64,000 bases of DNA from Fibrobacter sp. Its GTDB lineage: Bacteria; Fibrobacterota; Fibrobacteria; Fibrobacterales; Fibrobacteraceae. A program made the translations under genes and the position numbers. The notes beneath the pieces are model-generated. The model was not told the origin of the DNA, did not search any database, and saw only the letters and a list, made by a program, of their open reading frames with translations. The stretch covers positions 1-64,000 of the forward strand of contig JAGCGO010000068.1 of NCBI GenBank assembly GCA_017649565.1, given 5' to 3'. This document shows, piece by piece, positions 8,701-16,379 of this stretch. Position 1 is the stretch's first letter; every line of letters begins with the position of its first letter.

Positions 8701-10544
8701 CCATCACCATTTCGGCTTATATCACGACCTCGTTGGGCATCAAGAGCGCGAATATATTCTTGCGGAATTCCAGTACGGCGAACACGCAGTTTACCTCGTA
8801 CTCCATGCGGCATGTCAGGGACTCCCTTTGGGAATATACGGTCCCCGCAAATCAGGTTGTCGCACCGGGAATAGACTTCTACATCGTTGCGACCGATACG
8901 GCGGGGCAGTTGGGCAAGTCCCCGAGAATCACGAATCCGAACCAGGAACCTTACACCATCTTTGTTGACAACGACATTCCCGTAGTCAAGGAAGTTTCCA
9001 TAGTATGCGAGGATTCTACGAGCGCCCTCAAGACGTTTACCTTCCAGCTGAGCGACAACAATGGGATTTACGGAGCGCAGCTGTTCTACAAGGGCTTGTA
9101 TGATGTCATTTACCAAGAGTCTCCCTTTGCCTACACTTTCGCGGACGATATCTGGACGACCAGGGTCCCCATGAATATGACAGAAAATACTGGTTTCAGT
9201 TACTACCTTCGCGTAACGGATGCCCTCGGGGCGTCTGTGCGTTACTCTGAAACCGGTTCTTTTACTACAGACGCATGCGAAGTGAAGGAGGTTATCCCGG
9301 AACCGGAAGACACGAGCGTTACGGACTCTATTCCGAACGATTCGCTTCGCAATGATTCGAATACGGTGCCAACCGACACGAGTTCTCTTGCGGAGGATTC
9401 GCTTGCGCCGTCGCCACGTGATTCCATCGAATATTCGCTCATCGCCGACACCGCCGAGATGTACGACAAGGACTTGGACGGTCGTGCGGACTACGTACGG
9501 GTCCACTTCAAGGAGGTGCGCAGCGACAACATCACGAAAATCGACTCCATTTTCTGGAACTCGAACCGCGGCGAATGGCGGTACGTTCCTGCGAAGGATG
9601 TCAAACAGAGCCGGCATGACGGTAAGTGGTTCGAGGGCTACATCAACAAGCCCTACAAGTACGGCCTGACTGCGGCCGACACGGTGCACAGGCCCTTCCT
9701 GAGTTTTTCGACAGTCTATTCTGACAAGCTTGAAAACGTCGTTCTCGCCGACAGGGTGGGCGCAGTTCCCGTGATGGCGTCGAAATTCCCCGGAAAGATC
9801 GGCTTGAAGGAGTACATGGACCCGGACTCGGATGTTCCGCCGGATACACTTATCGTCAGGATGTCCGAACCCATCAAGAATGTCGGCAACGAAAAAGCCT
9901 GGGAAAACCTGTTCCGCTACTCCAAGTCCTGCAAGGATACCGCCTCGCAGCCGCTTAGGCTGAAAAAAGACCCGCAAATTCGCGACGATGGCCTGCATTG
10001 GATCCTGATTCTCGAAGACAATTCCCTCAAGACCGGCTTTTGCCTTTCTACGGATCCGTCGGCGAGCTGCATGGACCGGGTGGGCAACGCTCTTGGACGC
10101 GGCGGCGTCGAAATTGAAGGAAATGACGGGACTCTCTATCTTGCCGAAGTCAAGCCGGTGAGGCCTGTCAGCGGGGCCAGTAAGGACAAAAACGCAAAGT
10201 GGATCCCTCCGGAGGGCGACAGCTGGGAAATCCTCCCGGACACCGTGTCCGCCATCGGTGTGAAGGCCATGGCACCGTACAAGGCCGAAGTCTACATTTT
10301 TGACGGGATTGGAACGTACGTGACGCACTTCATGCAGAAGTTCGGCTACGACGGCGAGATGGAACAGTCGATTCGCGGCGGTTCCGAGAGTCCGTTCAAG
10401 CAGGGATTCCTGCACTGGAACCAGCGTTCCGACAGGGACCGCAAGGTGGGCACGGGTATCTACATTTGGAAGATTATCTTCAAGTTCAAGGACGGCCATA
10501 GGGAATCGCGGACCGTCAAGACGGGAATATATCGTAGAGACTAG
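5775..10544 (+). CDS. Large secreted InlB-repeat / von Willebrand A protein
   Basis: A 1,589-residue surface or secreted protein. An N-terminal signal segment ends near ANAS. Three divergent InlB B-repeat-like units lie at about residues 215-295, 405-485 and 615-680, each ending in a K-A-x-F/Y strand with a W-E or W-Q core. A vWA domain (about 735-925) has MIDAS motif DESPS and later TTAVIILSDGENN. Ig-like or FN3-like segments follow. An Asp/Ser/Thr-rich stretch (about 1180-1230) precedes a C-terminal region ending in a FlgD-Ig-like strand set (W-N-Q-R-S-D ... GTGIYIWKI). GTG 5775 has GAGAGG upstream at good spacing; ATG 5760 lacks a site. Codons are more AT-rich before about 8.7 kb than after it. 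It is paralogous to the gene at 1-2868. Function inferred: surface binding. Confidence 0.85.
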   Translation: MGDYIKILFLFLAFAVGANASVTIEGDSTTYNVSIGDTLSVTSRKNLQVGENFVRWEIVSGTGTFVDEFADSTGFIPSSDPVVIRRETQTLPIYEISDKPTTFYFNENSAKIPQYGLYGIRMFFETDNGGDYALVYKTGQPVNVVYYYEDSTFTKNTTDDPANTFYMQRDCRNGRCVIKTPPKTKVYVFVYLPPGPDTDMEDALTVQIVPAHTLQVSRTGSGTVYLHCMDTLLTPCKWLLDTDTIQLGCYPDRGLAFDRWEVASGPCSILDSSIQTAKVVNMTDDCKVNAVFRNGIIYPITDVSTEYNFHKHVYSQQNASLSPGVRLSFVAPTTGTYNIIVTNGFSQDRFFYHRYTGFFAREEISKEVVDNYVDTVSLVAGDTVGVIVYNDLKTDSVFFINYTMQQAYRLSLSQDGHGKVSPSGGYSTAYANTRYPITSEANTGYRFSDWQIVSGSAVIDDKYARNTFVSISSNSELKATFRPVSICTLSTKKKTFNYEKDYYDESTLSAIRLTWTPPDSAYYVLRFDPVDDLDAVVYGYGTDGTFTNPISFASASQAIGLTVKGTPNVPLYWVIQDYSSGIPNKSFTAWVAASPYVLKVKASKEGVIEPSNTIYTTPNFDTPVTAVPHVGYKFKSWEKVKGKMTISSLYNAKTSVVLVDSVCTIKATYTKDKTVEPILSISNLDLSNYPEICTYVSIVDSKTGRPFNGLGSDDIDLTQDGQKIRPQVTTTKALGGVSVVIVVDESPSMDENNRMQKAKDAIRSFIFNMGPYDRTAIVGFRGYEDSTFVHQKMTSDKKLLLNAVNTLITKGYGTNVLNGAYDGLKEIVNETNTTAVIILSDGENNAGITDISVVTDEAKRKNTSIYSIALETSAKSPLKELAESSGGMFVSTNDASELADIYADMRNNILSQHVICYQTPDTIPNGDVHNVVIGMTFNKRTTKDSVQWSEKSIPPKVNLTEDTWDKIRKSQQANNPITISAYITTSLGIKSANIFLRNSSTANTQFTSYSMRHVRDSLWEYTVPANQVVAPGIDFYIVATDTAGQLGKSPRITNPNQEPYTIFVDNDIPVVKEVSIVCEDSTSALKTFTFQLSDNNGIYGAQLFYKGLYDVIYQESPFAYTFADDIWTTRVPMNMTENTGFSYYLRVTDALGASVRYSETGSFTTDACEVKEVIPEPEDTSVTDSIPNDSLRNDSNTVPTDTSSLAEDSLAPSPRDSIEYSLIADTAEMYDKDLDGRADYVRVHFKEVRSDNITKIDSIFWNSNRGEWRYVPAKDVKQSRHDGKWFEGYINKPYKYGLTAADTVHRPFLSFSTVYSDKLENVVLADRVGAVPVMASKFPGKIGLKEYMDPDSDVPPDTLIVRMSEPIKNVGNEKAWENLFRYSKSCKDTASQPLRLKKDPQIRDDGLHWILILEDNSLKTGFCLSTDPSASCMDRVGNALGRGGVEIEGNDGTLYLAEVKPVRPVSGASKDKNAKWIPPEGDSWEILPDTVSAIGVKAMAPYKAEVYIFDGIGTYVTHFMQKFGYDGEMEQSIRGGSESPFKQGFLHWNQRSDRDRKVGTGIYIWKIIFKFKDGHRESRTVKTGIYRRD

Positions 10545-10696
10545 GGGCTAGAGGCTAGAGACTAGGATCTAGGGGCTCGGGATAAATTAAAAATGAAAAA
10601 TGGATTATCTTCATTTTTCATTCCTTCATTTTTCATTACTTGTTCCACATTTCACATTTCTCACGGCTCACCGCACATAGCTCACTGCTATTTCCC
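10541..10696. repeat. Heptanucleotide-period degenerate repeats
   Basis: Six consecutive heptads of form CTAGNNN (last one CTCGNNN) occupy 10541-10582, and the first supplies the TAG stop of the upstream gene. After an AAAAATG/TTCATTT block (10590-10640), also close to a 7-base period and able to form an 11-bp hairpin, further heptads of form CTCANNN run to about 10690. About 25 bases of the first block are repeated as the reverse complement at 23078-23104. Confidence 0.75.
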
Positions 10697-10782
10697 CCTT
10701 GGTTTCCTTTTTTTTTCTTGTGTAAATGGGCTATATAATGTACTTTCTGCATATAGCGAACTTGTCCAAACGAGGTACGACT

Positions 10783-11196
10783 ATGGATTGCAGGATACTT
10801 GTACGGTTTGTCGGTGTCGAAGCCGACCTGAACGCCCTTTGGGACGCTTTTATGGAGCAATTCCCCGAGGCCGAGCTCCCAAGCGCCGATTCCGGCGAAT
10901 GGTATTCCGTCGACGAGGTTATGCAGGACGAATACGAGTGCCGCTTCGAGGAACTGCCCGAGGGACCCCTCGTGGCGGTTGACGGATGTCTGCTTGTGGA
11001 GGAAGCTCCGCCCGAGGACATCCTGAACGACCTGATGGAGCGTTTTGAGCGAGTTTACGGGATTTTCAAGTGGTCGACCGTCGAGGTGGGCTACGGCTGT
11101 GGCTCCAGCGAGGGCTGGGGCGAGTTCAATCCGGATTATGCCGACAACGGCTCTGACGAGGCGAACGAGATTTCCGAAGCTGTACTTGGGTTCTAG
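10783..11196 (+). CDS. Small acidic hypothetical protein
   Basis: A 137-residue cytoplasmic protein, rich in Asp and Glu, with no signal peptide or membrane segment. It starts MDCRILVRFVG; ATG 10783 is preceded by a GAGG, whereas the upstream in-frame ATG at 10726 lies in low-complexity DNA. I do not recognise a family. The N-terminal strand (RILVRFVGVEAD) and a Gly-rich C-terminal segment (VEVGYGCGSSEGWGEF) are its most distinctive parts. It stands alone between the repeat block and the cellulase. Confidence 0.6.
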   Translation: MDCRILVRFVGVEADLNALWDAFMEQFPEAELPSADSGEWYSVDEVMQDEYECRFEELPEGPLVAVDGCLLVEEAPPEDILNDLMERFERVYGIFKWSTVEVGYGCGSSEGWGEFNPDYADNGSDEANEISEAVLGF

Positions 11197-11285
11197 GCGG
11201 GAAAGTGTGTTTTGTGTCACTTGAGTTTTCTGCCTAAAAAAGTTAATCTTATGGGAGGTTTGGCGGTCGGGTGTATGGAGGTTTT

Positions 11286-12965
11286 ATGAATTGTTTGCGT
11301 TTCCTGTCGGTTTGTCTTGCGGCTACCGTCACTTCGTCTTTTGCGGTCCTCGATTTGCCGAGTGCCCAGCCCAAGGTGGATGCGTCCTATTGGAACGCCG
11401 CGCTTGACAGCACCTGGCAGGGCATGATCCGCCGTAATATCAATCCGTACAGTGCCGGTGCCGGCCTTATTCACCGTCCCAAGAGCGAAACTCCGGGTGA
11501 TGCCGTGAGCGAGGGCGTGGGTTACGGCATGCTGGTCGCCCTCTATGCGAACGACCAGGCTTCTTTTAACAAGATGTGGGAAAAGGCGAACGAGACCATG
11601 TGGAATGGGGATTACCATGACTGGCACATGGACCCGAGCGGCAATATTCCGATGGATGGCCATGGTGCCGCGACCGATGCCGAAGAGGATATTGCGCTTA
11701 CCCTGATTTTTGCGGACAAGCTTGTCTCTGCCGGAAAGTGGACCGCCTATACTTCGCCGAAACTGCAAAAGACCTATGCGGAACAGGCCCAGAAACTCCT
11801 GGACAAGATGTGGGAAACGAAACAGATCCGTTCCGAAGGTATCGTTGCTCCGGGTGCTGGCTGGGGCGGTTATGAATTTGTGAATCCCGGGTATTTCTCC
11901 CCGGCCTGGTACAAGGTGTTCGAGTCGTTTGACAAGTCGGATGCCGCTCGGTGGAAAACGGCTGTCGACAAGAGCTACGAGATTATTTCCAAGAGCCCCG
12001 GATACAGCATGGGCATGGTTCCCGACTGGATGACGCCGGAAGGCGGCTGGGTCGGTTCGGAAGGGCTGGGCTACAACGCCTATTTTGAAAGCCGTGCATT
12101 CTTCAAGGACGCCATCCGCATTCTGTGGCGCGTGGCTATCGATGCCATCTGGTTCGACGAGAGCCGTGCCAAGGACTTCCTCAAGAACGCCTTGAAGTTT
12201 ATCAACGACAAGGGCGGCCCCTCCGCCGCGAACTTCTACCAGATCGAGAAGGCGGGCGAACTCTTGCCGGCCGAGGACAAGTGGAAGGAATTTAACGACT
12301 CGAAGAACGAATCGACTTGGCGTTACCGCAGGGAACATAGCCACCTGACCATTGGCATGTGGGCCACCGCGGCGATGGCCGTGGGCGAGGCTTCGGACAG
12401 GATCGCCTTCAGCGAGGAAATGGCCAAGTTCTACGAGGGCGGCGACTACTTTGGACTTGCGAAAGACACTTCTGCCGCGCTCGAGGATACGCTGCATAAC
12501 GAGATGTACTTCGACCAGTTCCTGGCTTGGTTCGGGACTTCGCTCATGAGCGGTGCGTTCGTGAACGTGATCGATGCCATCGACAATCCCAAGACGCCGA
12601 CTCCGGGCGATTCCTCGTCCCTCACGAGAATTCCCGAGGTTCCTGTCGACTCCGATACGGTTGTCGTCGATTCTACCGACAAGCCGGAAGATCCGAAGGG
12701 TGGCGAAGACGACAAGGGCGATGACAAGATTATCGCTAGTGCGGCATTGGCTTCCTCGAGCATCCGCTTTGTCGAGATGGATGGCGGCGTGATGTTCTCT
12801 GCCGACTATCCCGTGAAGTGGGCTGTCTATGACCTTACCGGACACAGGGTACTTTCCGCTTCGGGCAAGACCTTCCTCTGGAATACCCGTGGTATGAACG
12901 GTGTGTATGTTGTCAAGGCCTTATGCCGTGGGAGCAGCTTTACGCACAAGGTGCTTGTTCGCTAA
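11286..12965 (+). CDS. Secreted endoglucanase, glycoside hydrolase family 8
   Basis: Predicted to cleave beta-1,4 glucan (or xylan/chitosan, also known in GH8) outside the cell. A signal peptide covers about residues 1-20. The catalytic domain (about 25-420) carries the family signature: the proton-donor Glu in SEGVGYGM (about residue 76) and the Asp-rich ATDAEEDIALTL (about 129-140). A Pro/Asp/Lys linker (about 435-475) leads to a C-terminal tail, WAVYDLTGHRVL ... GVYVVKA ... HKVLVR, typical of type IX sorting domains. ATG 11286 has GGAGG five bases upstream; the upstream in-frame ATG at 11271 has none. Confidence 0.9.
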   Translation: MNCLRFLSVCLAATVTSSFAVLDLPSAQPKVDASYWNAALDSTWQGMIRRNINPYSAGAGLIHRPKSETPGDAVSEGVGYGMLVALYANDQASFNKMWEKANETMWNGDYHDWHMDPSGNIPMDGHGAATDAEEDIALTLIFADKLVSAGKWTAYTSPKLQKTYAEQAQKLLDKMWETKQIRSEGIVAPGAGWGGYEFVNPGYFSPAWYKVFESFDKSDAARWKTAVDKSYEIISKSPGYSMGMVPDWMTPEGGWVGSEGLGYNAYFESRAFFKDAIRILWRVAIDAIWFDESRAKDFLKNALKFINDKGGPSAANFYQIEKAGELLPAEDKWKEFNDSKNESTWRYRREHSHLTIGMWATAAMAVGEASDRIAFSEEMAKFYEGGDYFGLAKDTSAALEDTLHNEMYFDQFLAWFGTSLMSGAFVNVIDAIDNPKTPTPGDSSSLTRIPEVPVDSDTVVVDSTDKPEDPKGGEDDKGDDKIIASAALASSSIRFVEMDGGVMFSADYPVKWAVYDLTGHRVLSASGKTFLWNTRGMNGVYVVKALCRGSSFTHKVLVR

Positions 12966-12990
12966 ATAATATTGTATCGAATTTGTTGAA

Positions 12991-13020
12991 CGGGCGTGCA
13001 TGAAAGTGCGCGCCTGTTTT
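12991..13020 (+). terminator. Intrinsic terminator of GH8 gene
   Basis: Hairpin GGGCGTGCA / TGCGCGCC with a 6-base loop followed by TGTTTTG, 25 bases after the stop codon. Confidence 0.65.
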
Positions 13021-13035
13021 GCTATATTGGGGGCT

Positions 13036-13557
13036 ATGCTAAAGGTTGACTACAGCAAGCTCGATTCTGCGGATATGACCCCGAAGCCGGTAAAGGATTC
13101 CGTCGTCGTTACCCGTGACATTGTCCATCCGTCGGACGTGAACGCCTATGGCGTTGTCTTTGGCGGGTACATGATGTCGCTCCTGGACAAGGCTGCCTGC
13201 ATTGCCGCATTTACCCATGCCGGGATGAAGGTGTCCACGGTGGCGATGGACGGTGTGCGCTTCTATAAGCCTGCCGTGGTGGGAACCATCCTCACGATTC
13301 GCGCGTCCGTGAACAGGGTGTTCGGCTCGTCGATGGAAATCGGCCTCAGGGTGACGGGTATCTTGCCCGGCGTGCAGGACGAGGAAGAGCTGATTTGCCG
13401 TGCCTACATGACCTTTGTCGCCATTGGCAAGGACGAGAAGCCTGTGCATGCGGCTCCTGTCGTTCCCGAAACGCCCGACGAAATCAGGCGCTACGAAGAG
13501 GCCCTGGCCCGTCGCGAGTCGAGAATCGCTCTGAAGAATTCGCTGGAATCCCGCTAG
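13036..13557 (+). CDS. Acyl-CoA thioesterase, hotdog fold (YciA/ACOT type)
   Basis: Predicted to hydrolyse acyl-CoA to free acid and CoA in the cytoplasm. The 173-residue protein carries the hotdog signature around residues 28-55: HPSDVNAYGVVFGGYMMSLLDKAA, with the Asn/Asp and Gly-Gly positions used in substrate binding. Length matches single-domain YciA relatives, with an added charged C-terminal helix (about 140-173). TATATTGG at 13022-13029 lies just before the ATG, so the leader is very short; this makes the upstream in-frame ATG at 13000 unlikely. The chain-length preference is unknown. Confidence 0.8.
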   Translation: MLKVDYSKLDSADMTPKPVKDSVVVTRDIVHPSDVNAYGVVFGGYMMSLLDKAACIAAFTHAGMKVSTVAMDGVRFYKPAVVGTILTIRASVNRVFGSSMEIGLRVTGILPGVQDEEELICRAYMTFVAIGKDEKPVHAAPVVPETPDEIRRYEEALARRESRIALKNSLESR

Positions 13558-13596
13558 TCCCTAATTGGGACAGTTATTCGGGACAGTTCCCTTTTT
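13553..13596. repeat. Short repeat block at the end of the U32 gene
   Basis: CTAGTCC and CTAATTG heptads are followed by GGGACAGTT repeated 14 bases later and then a T run. The block supplies the TAG of the thioesterase. It also encodes the last residues (GNCPE) of the converging U32 protein. Confidence 0.5.
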
Positions 13597-16096
13597 TCCT
13601 GTCTACCCAGGTGCTTTCGTTGAACAGTTGGCCTTCACTGAGGCCGTATTTTTCCTCGACTCCGGCTTGTGCGATGGCTGCATCGATGCTGATGTTACCG
13701 CGGATGGCGGCGACGTAGGTCTGCACCTTGCGGCGTGCGGTTTCGGGGGACTCGTTGAGCAGTTCGATCCTGAAATTCCGGACGCCTGCGGCGGTGAGGC
13801 GCGGGAACAGCTTGAGTGCCGATTGCGGTTTCCCGACGAACAGCGTGTTGCGGCATTCGGCGTCGCTTTGCAAAAAGTGCCTTTCTCCCTTGTGGTCGAG
13901 GATTTCCACCTTGTGCTGCGTGCAGATCTTGCCGCATTCGGGGAAGCGCCTGCCGTCGGTGAGCGCCCTCGCGAACGCACAGTATTCGGAGTGGAATGCC
14001 GGCATGTACTGGTGCAAGGCCAGTTCCAGTCGCCCCGCATCAATATGGTCGAGCAGGTCGAAAAGCTGCGTGCTGTTCAGGTCCCAGGAGGGGTGGAGCA
14101 TGTCAAGGCCCTGGCCGAGCAGCCATTCGTAGCTCAGGCTGTTGGCCGCGTTGAGGCTGTAGTCGCCGTGCAGCGGGATGCCGTTGTCGCGCAGGATGGC
14201 GAGGGCCCCGAGGCTGCGTACCAGCGCGAAGTCGGGGGCGAGGCGCAGAATGTTCTTGAGGTAATGGTTTTCGCCGGGCTTGTGGATGCGAAGCGTCGCC
14301 ATGCCGGCCTTCAGCCCGAGCTCGCGGATCTGCTCTAGCGGCTCGTCGTACTTGACGCCCCAGTCAAAGTCCATGATGGCGCTGTCGATGTCGAGCCCGC
14401 GCAGAGCCTCGATCTGGTTGGGGCGGCGGACGAGCACGGAGATGTTGGCCTTCTGTTGTACAGGACTGCTTTGGTGGCTTGCGGCGGCGTGTGCCAGGAG
14501 CGTGTGCCCGAGTTTTGCGCTGGGGGCGATTGTCTTGCGTGCGGTGCGTGCGTCGTCCATGGCGGAGGTCGCCTTCTGGCGCAGGGCGCGCAAAGCCTTT
14601 CCGGGGATGAACGCGTTGGCCGGGACGCGGATGTCCAGCGAATGGGGCGCATATGCCGTCGAGCCGAGGGCGGTAAGTTCCTTTTCGGCCAGTTCGCGGA
14701 AGTCGCGCTTTTTGCCGTTTGCGCCGTTATTGAGTGCGCTGTCTGTGGCTTCGCGGCTGGCTTCCACGGCGATATCGCTTTCGACTGAAATCTTGTGGTC
14801 GGCGTCGTCGAACATCGTGAGTCGCAGCGGTTCCCCGATTTTTCCGCTCAGGACCATGTCGACGGGGATGCGCCTGCTTTTTTCGCGGTCGGCGAACGTG
14901 TGCTGGAGTTCCTTCTCGAGCGCGGGGGAGTCGTTTCGGTAGGCCTTCATGCCGGGGGCGACTTTCCGTTGCTCGAAATTCCTGCCGAACTGGAGGCGGA
15001 TCAGGTTCTTTTGCGCGGTCACGCCGTACAGGCGGCCGCCTTCGCTAGCTCCCGTTTTGGGATTTTCAAAGAGGATGCCGTCGCCCTGGCGGGGGAGTGC
15101 CGTGATGCCGCCTTCGGGTGTCGAGACGGTTATGCTGTCCCGTTCTATGCGGGTCACTTCGCCCAGGTATTCGCCGTGGTGGTTGCTGAAGGTCCCGTCG
15201 ACGAGTTCCTGGTGGTTGACTCCGTCCAGCCAGCCGGTGGTGAGCCCGCGCGAGAACAGGACCTCGAGCGGTTCCATGTCCGTGGCGGGCAGCTTGTCGT
15301 GTGTTTTCAGGACCTTGTCGTATGCCTTGGCGACCGCGGCCACGTACTCGGGGCTCTTGAGGCGGCCTTCGACCTTGAGCGATTCGACGCCGATTTCCTC
15401 GAGTTCGCCCAGTCTGGGGAGCGCGCAGAGGTCGTGCGGGCTGAAGAGGTACTGGGCGTCCGTGTCGCGGTATTCCTTGCCGTCCACGAAAATGCGGTAG
15501 GGGAGCCTGCAGCTCTGGGCGCACTGGCCCCTGTTCGCGCTGCGTCCGCCGAAGTTCTCGCTGGTGAGGCACTGGCCCGAATAACTCACGCAGAGCGCCC
15601 CGTGCACAAAGACTTCGAGTTCCAGGTCCGTGGCCTGCTTGATAGAGGCGATTTGCTTAGTCGAAAGTTCGCGGGCGAGCACGGCGCGGTTGAAACCCAG
15701 TTGCGAGACAAGGTTCACGGCTTCGGCGCTGGCGAGCGTCATCTGCGTGCTGGCGTGGATCTCCTGGTCCGGCGCGATGGCTTTGACGAGTCGGGCGAGG
15801 CCGATGTCCTGGATGATGAATGCGTCGGGTTCCAGCGAGATGATTTTTTCGAGGAATTCGGGCAGGTCGCGGATTTCGCGCTCGAACACGAGGATGTTCA
15901 TGGCGAGGAACGTGCGGACCCCGCGGATCCTGGCGTAGCGGATCATCTCGGCGACGTCCTCAAACGAAAAGTCTTCGGTGCGTCCGCGGGCGTTCCAGTG
16001 GGGAACGCCGTAGTAGACCGCGTCGGCTCCGTTCTGGATGGCGGCCTCCAGCATTTCCCGCGTGCCCACGGGCATCAAAAGTTCAGGTCTTTTCAC
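13574..16096 (-). CDS. Peptidase-U32-family rRNA hydroxylase, RlhA-like
   Basis: U32 proteins were named as collagenase-like peptidases, but RlhA hydroxylates 23S rRNA C2501 and TrhP tRNA U34. This 840-residue member has the U32 barrel at residues 1-290 with signature EVFVHGALCVSYSGQC and the downstream Cys cluster RGQCAQSC expected to hold an iron-sulfur cluster. The long C-terminal part (about 320-840, DUF3656-like) resembles RlhA rather than the shorter TrhP, which is present separately at 39116-40429. The GTG start at 16096 precedes KRPELLMPVG. The C-terminus lies in repeat-derived sequence. The rRNA target is inferred by similarity. Confidence 0.75.
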   Translation of the reverse strand: MKRPELLMPVGTREMLEAAIQNGADAVYYGVPHWNARGRTEDFSFEDVAEMIRYARIRGVRTFLAMNILVFEREIRDLPEFLEKIISLEPDAFIIQDIGLARLVKAIAPDQEIHASTQMTLASAEAVNLVSQLGFNRAVLARELSTKQIASIKQATDLELEVFVHGALCVSYSGQCLTSENFGGRSANRGQCAQSCRLPYRIFVDGKEYRDTDAQYLFSPHDLCALPRLGELEEIGVESLKVEGRLKSPEYVAAVAKAYDKVLKTHDKLPATDMEPLEVLFSRGLTTGWLDGVNHQELVDGTFSNHHGEYLGEVTRIERDSITVSTPEGGITALPRQGDGILFENPKTGASEGGRLYGVTAQKNLIRLQFGRNFEQRKVAPGMKAYRNDSPALEKELQHTFADREKSRRIPVDMVLSGKIGEPLRLTMFDDADHKISVESDIAVEASREATDSALNNGANGKKRDFRELAEKELTALGSTAYAPHSLDIRVPANAFIPGKALRALRQKATSAMDDARTARKTIAPSAKLGHTLLAHAAASHQSSPVQQKANISVLVRRPNQIEALRGLDIDSAIMDFDWGVKYDEPLEQIRELGLKAGMATLRIHKPGENHYLKNILRLAPDFALVRSLGALAILRDNGIPLHGDYSLNAANSLSYEWLLGQGLDMLHPSWDLNSTQLFDLLDHIDAGRLELALHQYMPAFHSEYCAFARALTDGRRFPECGKICTQHKVEILDHKGERHFLQSDAECRNTLFVGKPQSALKLFPRLTAAGVRNFRIELLNESPETARRKVQTYVAAIRGNISIDAAIAQAGVEEKYGLSEGQLFNESTWVDRKKGNCPE

Positions 16097-16130
16097 GCCG
16101 ATAATGATAGAAAAAAACTACATTTGGGCC

Positions 16131-16361
16131 ATGAGAAAGAAGCTCCCTATCGCAGTTTTGTTCCTTGCCGCCTGTAGCATCGCCCCGGTGCTTTCCTCCT
16201 GTTCCTCGGACCCGGAGGCCGAAGCTGAAGTCGAGAGGCTTGCTATTCGCAACGAGGCGCTGAGGCGTACTGTGGATTCGCTGCGTGACGAGGTAGAAAT
16301 CCTCAAGGCGCAGACCGATTCGGTCAAGAACGAACTCAAGTCGCTCGACATGCATAAGTGA
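16131..16361 (+). CDS. Small coiled-coil lipoprotein
   Basis: A 76-residue protein with a lipoprotein signal (MRKKLPIAVLFLAACSIAPVLSSC). Two Cys positions are possible, in LAAC or LSSC; the second gives a more normal hydrophobic length. The mature part is a single heptad-type helix rich in Glu, Leu and Arg, a likely coiled coil that could trimerise as Lpp-like proteins do. TACATTTG at 16119-16126 sits four bases before the ATG, so the mRNA is probably leaderless. It diverges from the U32 gene with only 34 bases between the starts. Function unknown. Confidence 0.65.
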   Translation: MRKKLPIAVLFLAACSIAPVLSSCSSDPEAEAEVERLAIRNEALRRTVDSLRDEVEILKAQTDSVKNELKSLDMHK

Positions 16362-16363
16362 TT

Positions 16364-16379
16364 GCGGCGGAGCCGCCGC
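16364..16379. terminator. Convergent hairpin
   Basis: Perfect GCGGCGG / CCGCCGC stem with a 2-base loop lies exactly between the stop codons of two converging genes. No T tract follows on either strand, so termination is plausible but not certain. Confidence 0.45.

Noticed and set aside
8682-10499. 605-codon minus-strand frame inside the large vWA gene
   Set aside because: Antisense of a frame that has signal peptide, vWA and paralogue support.
14795-16177. 460-codon plus-strand frame opposite the U32 gene
   Set aside because: Antisense to a protein with U32 signature and Cys cluster; the translation has no coherent fold.
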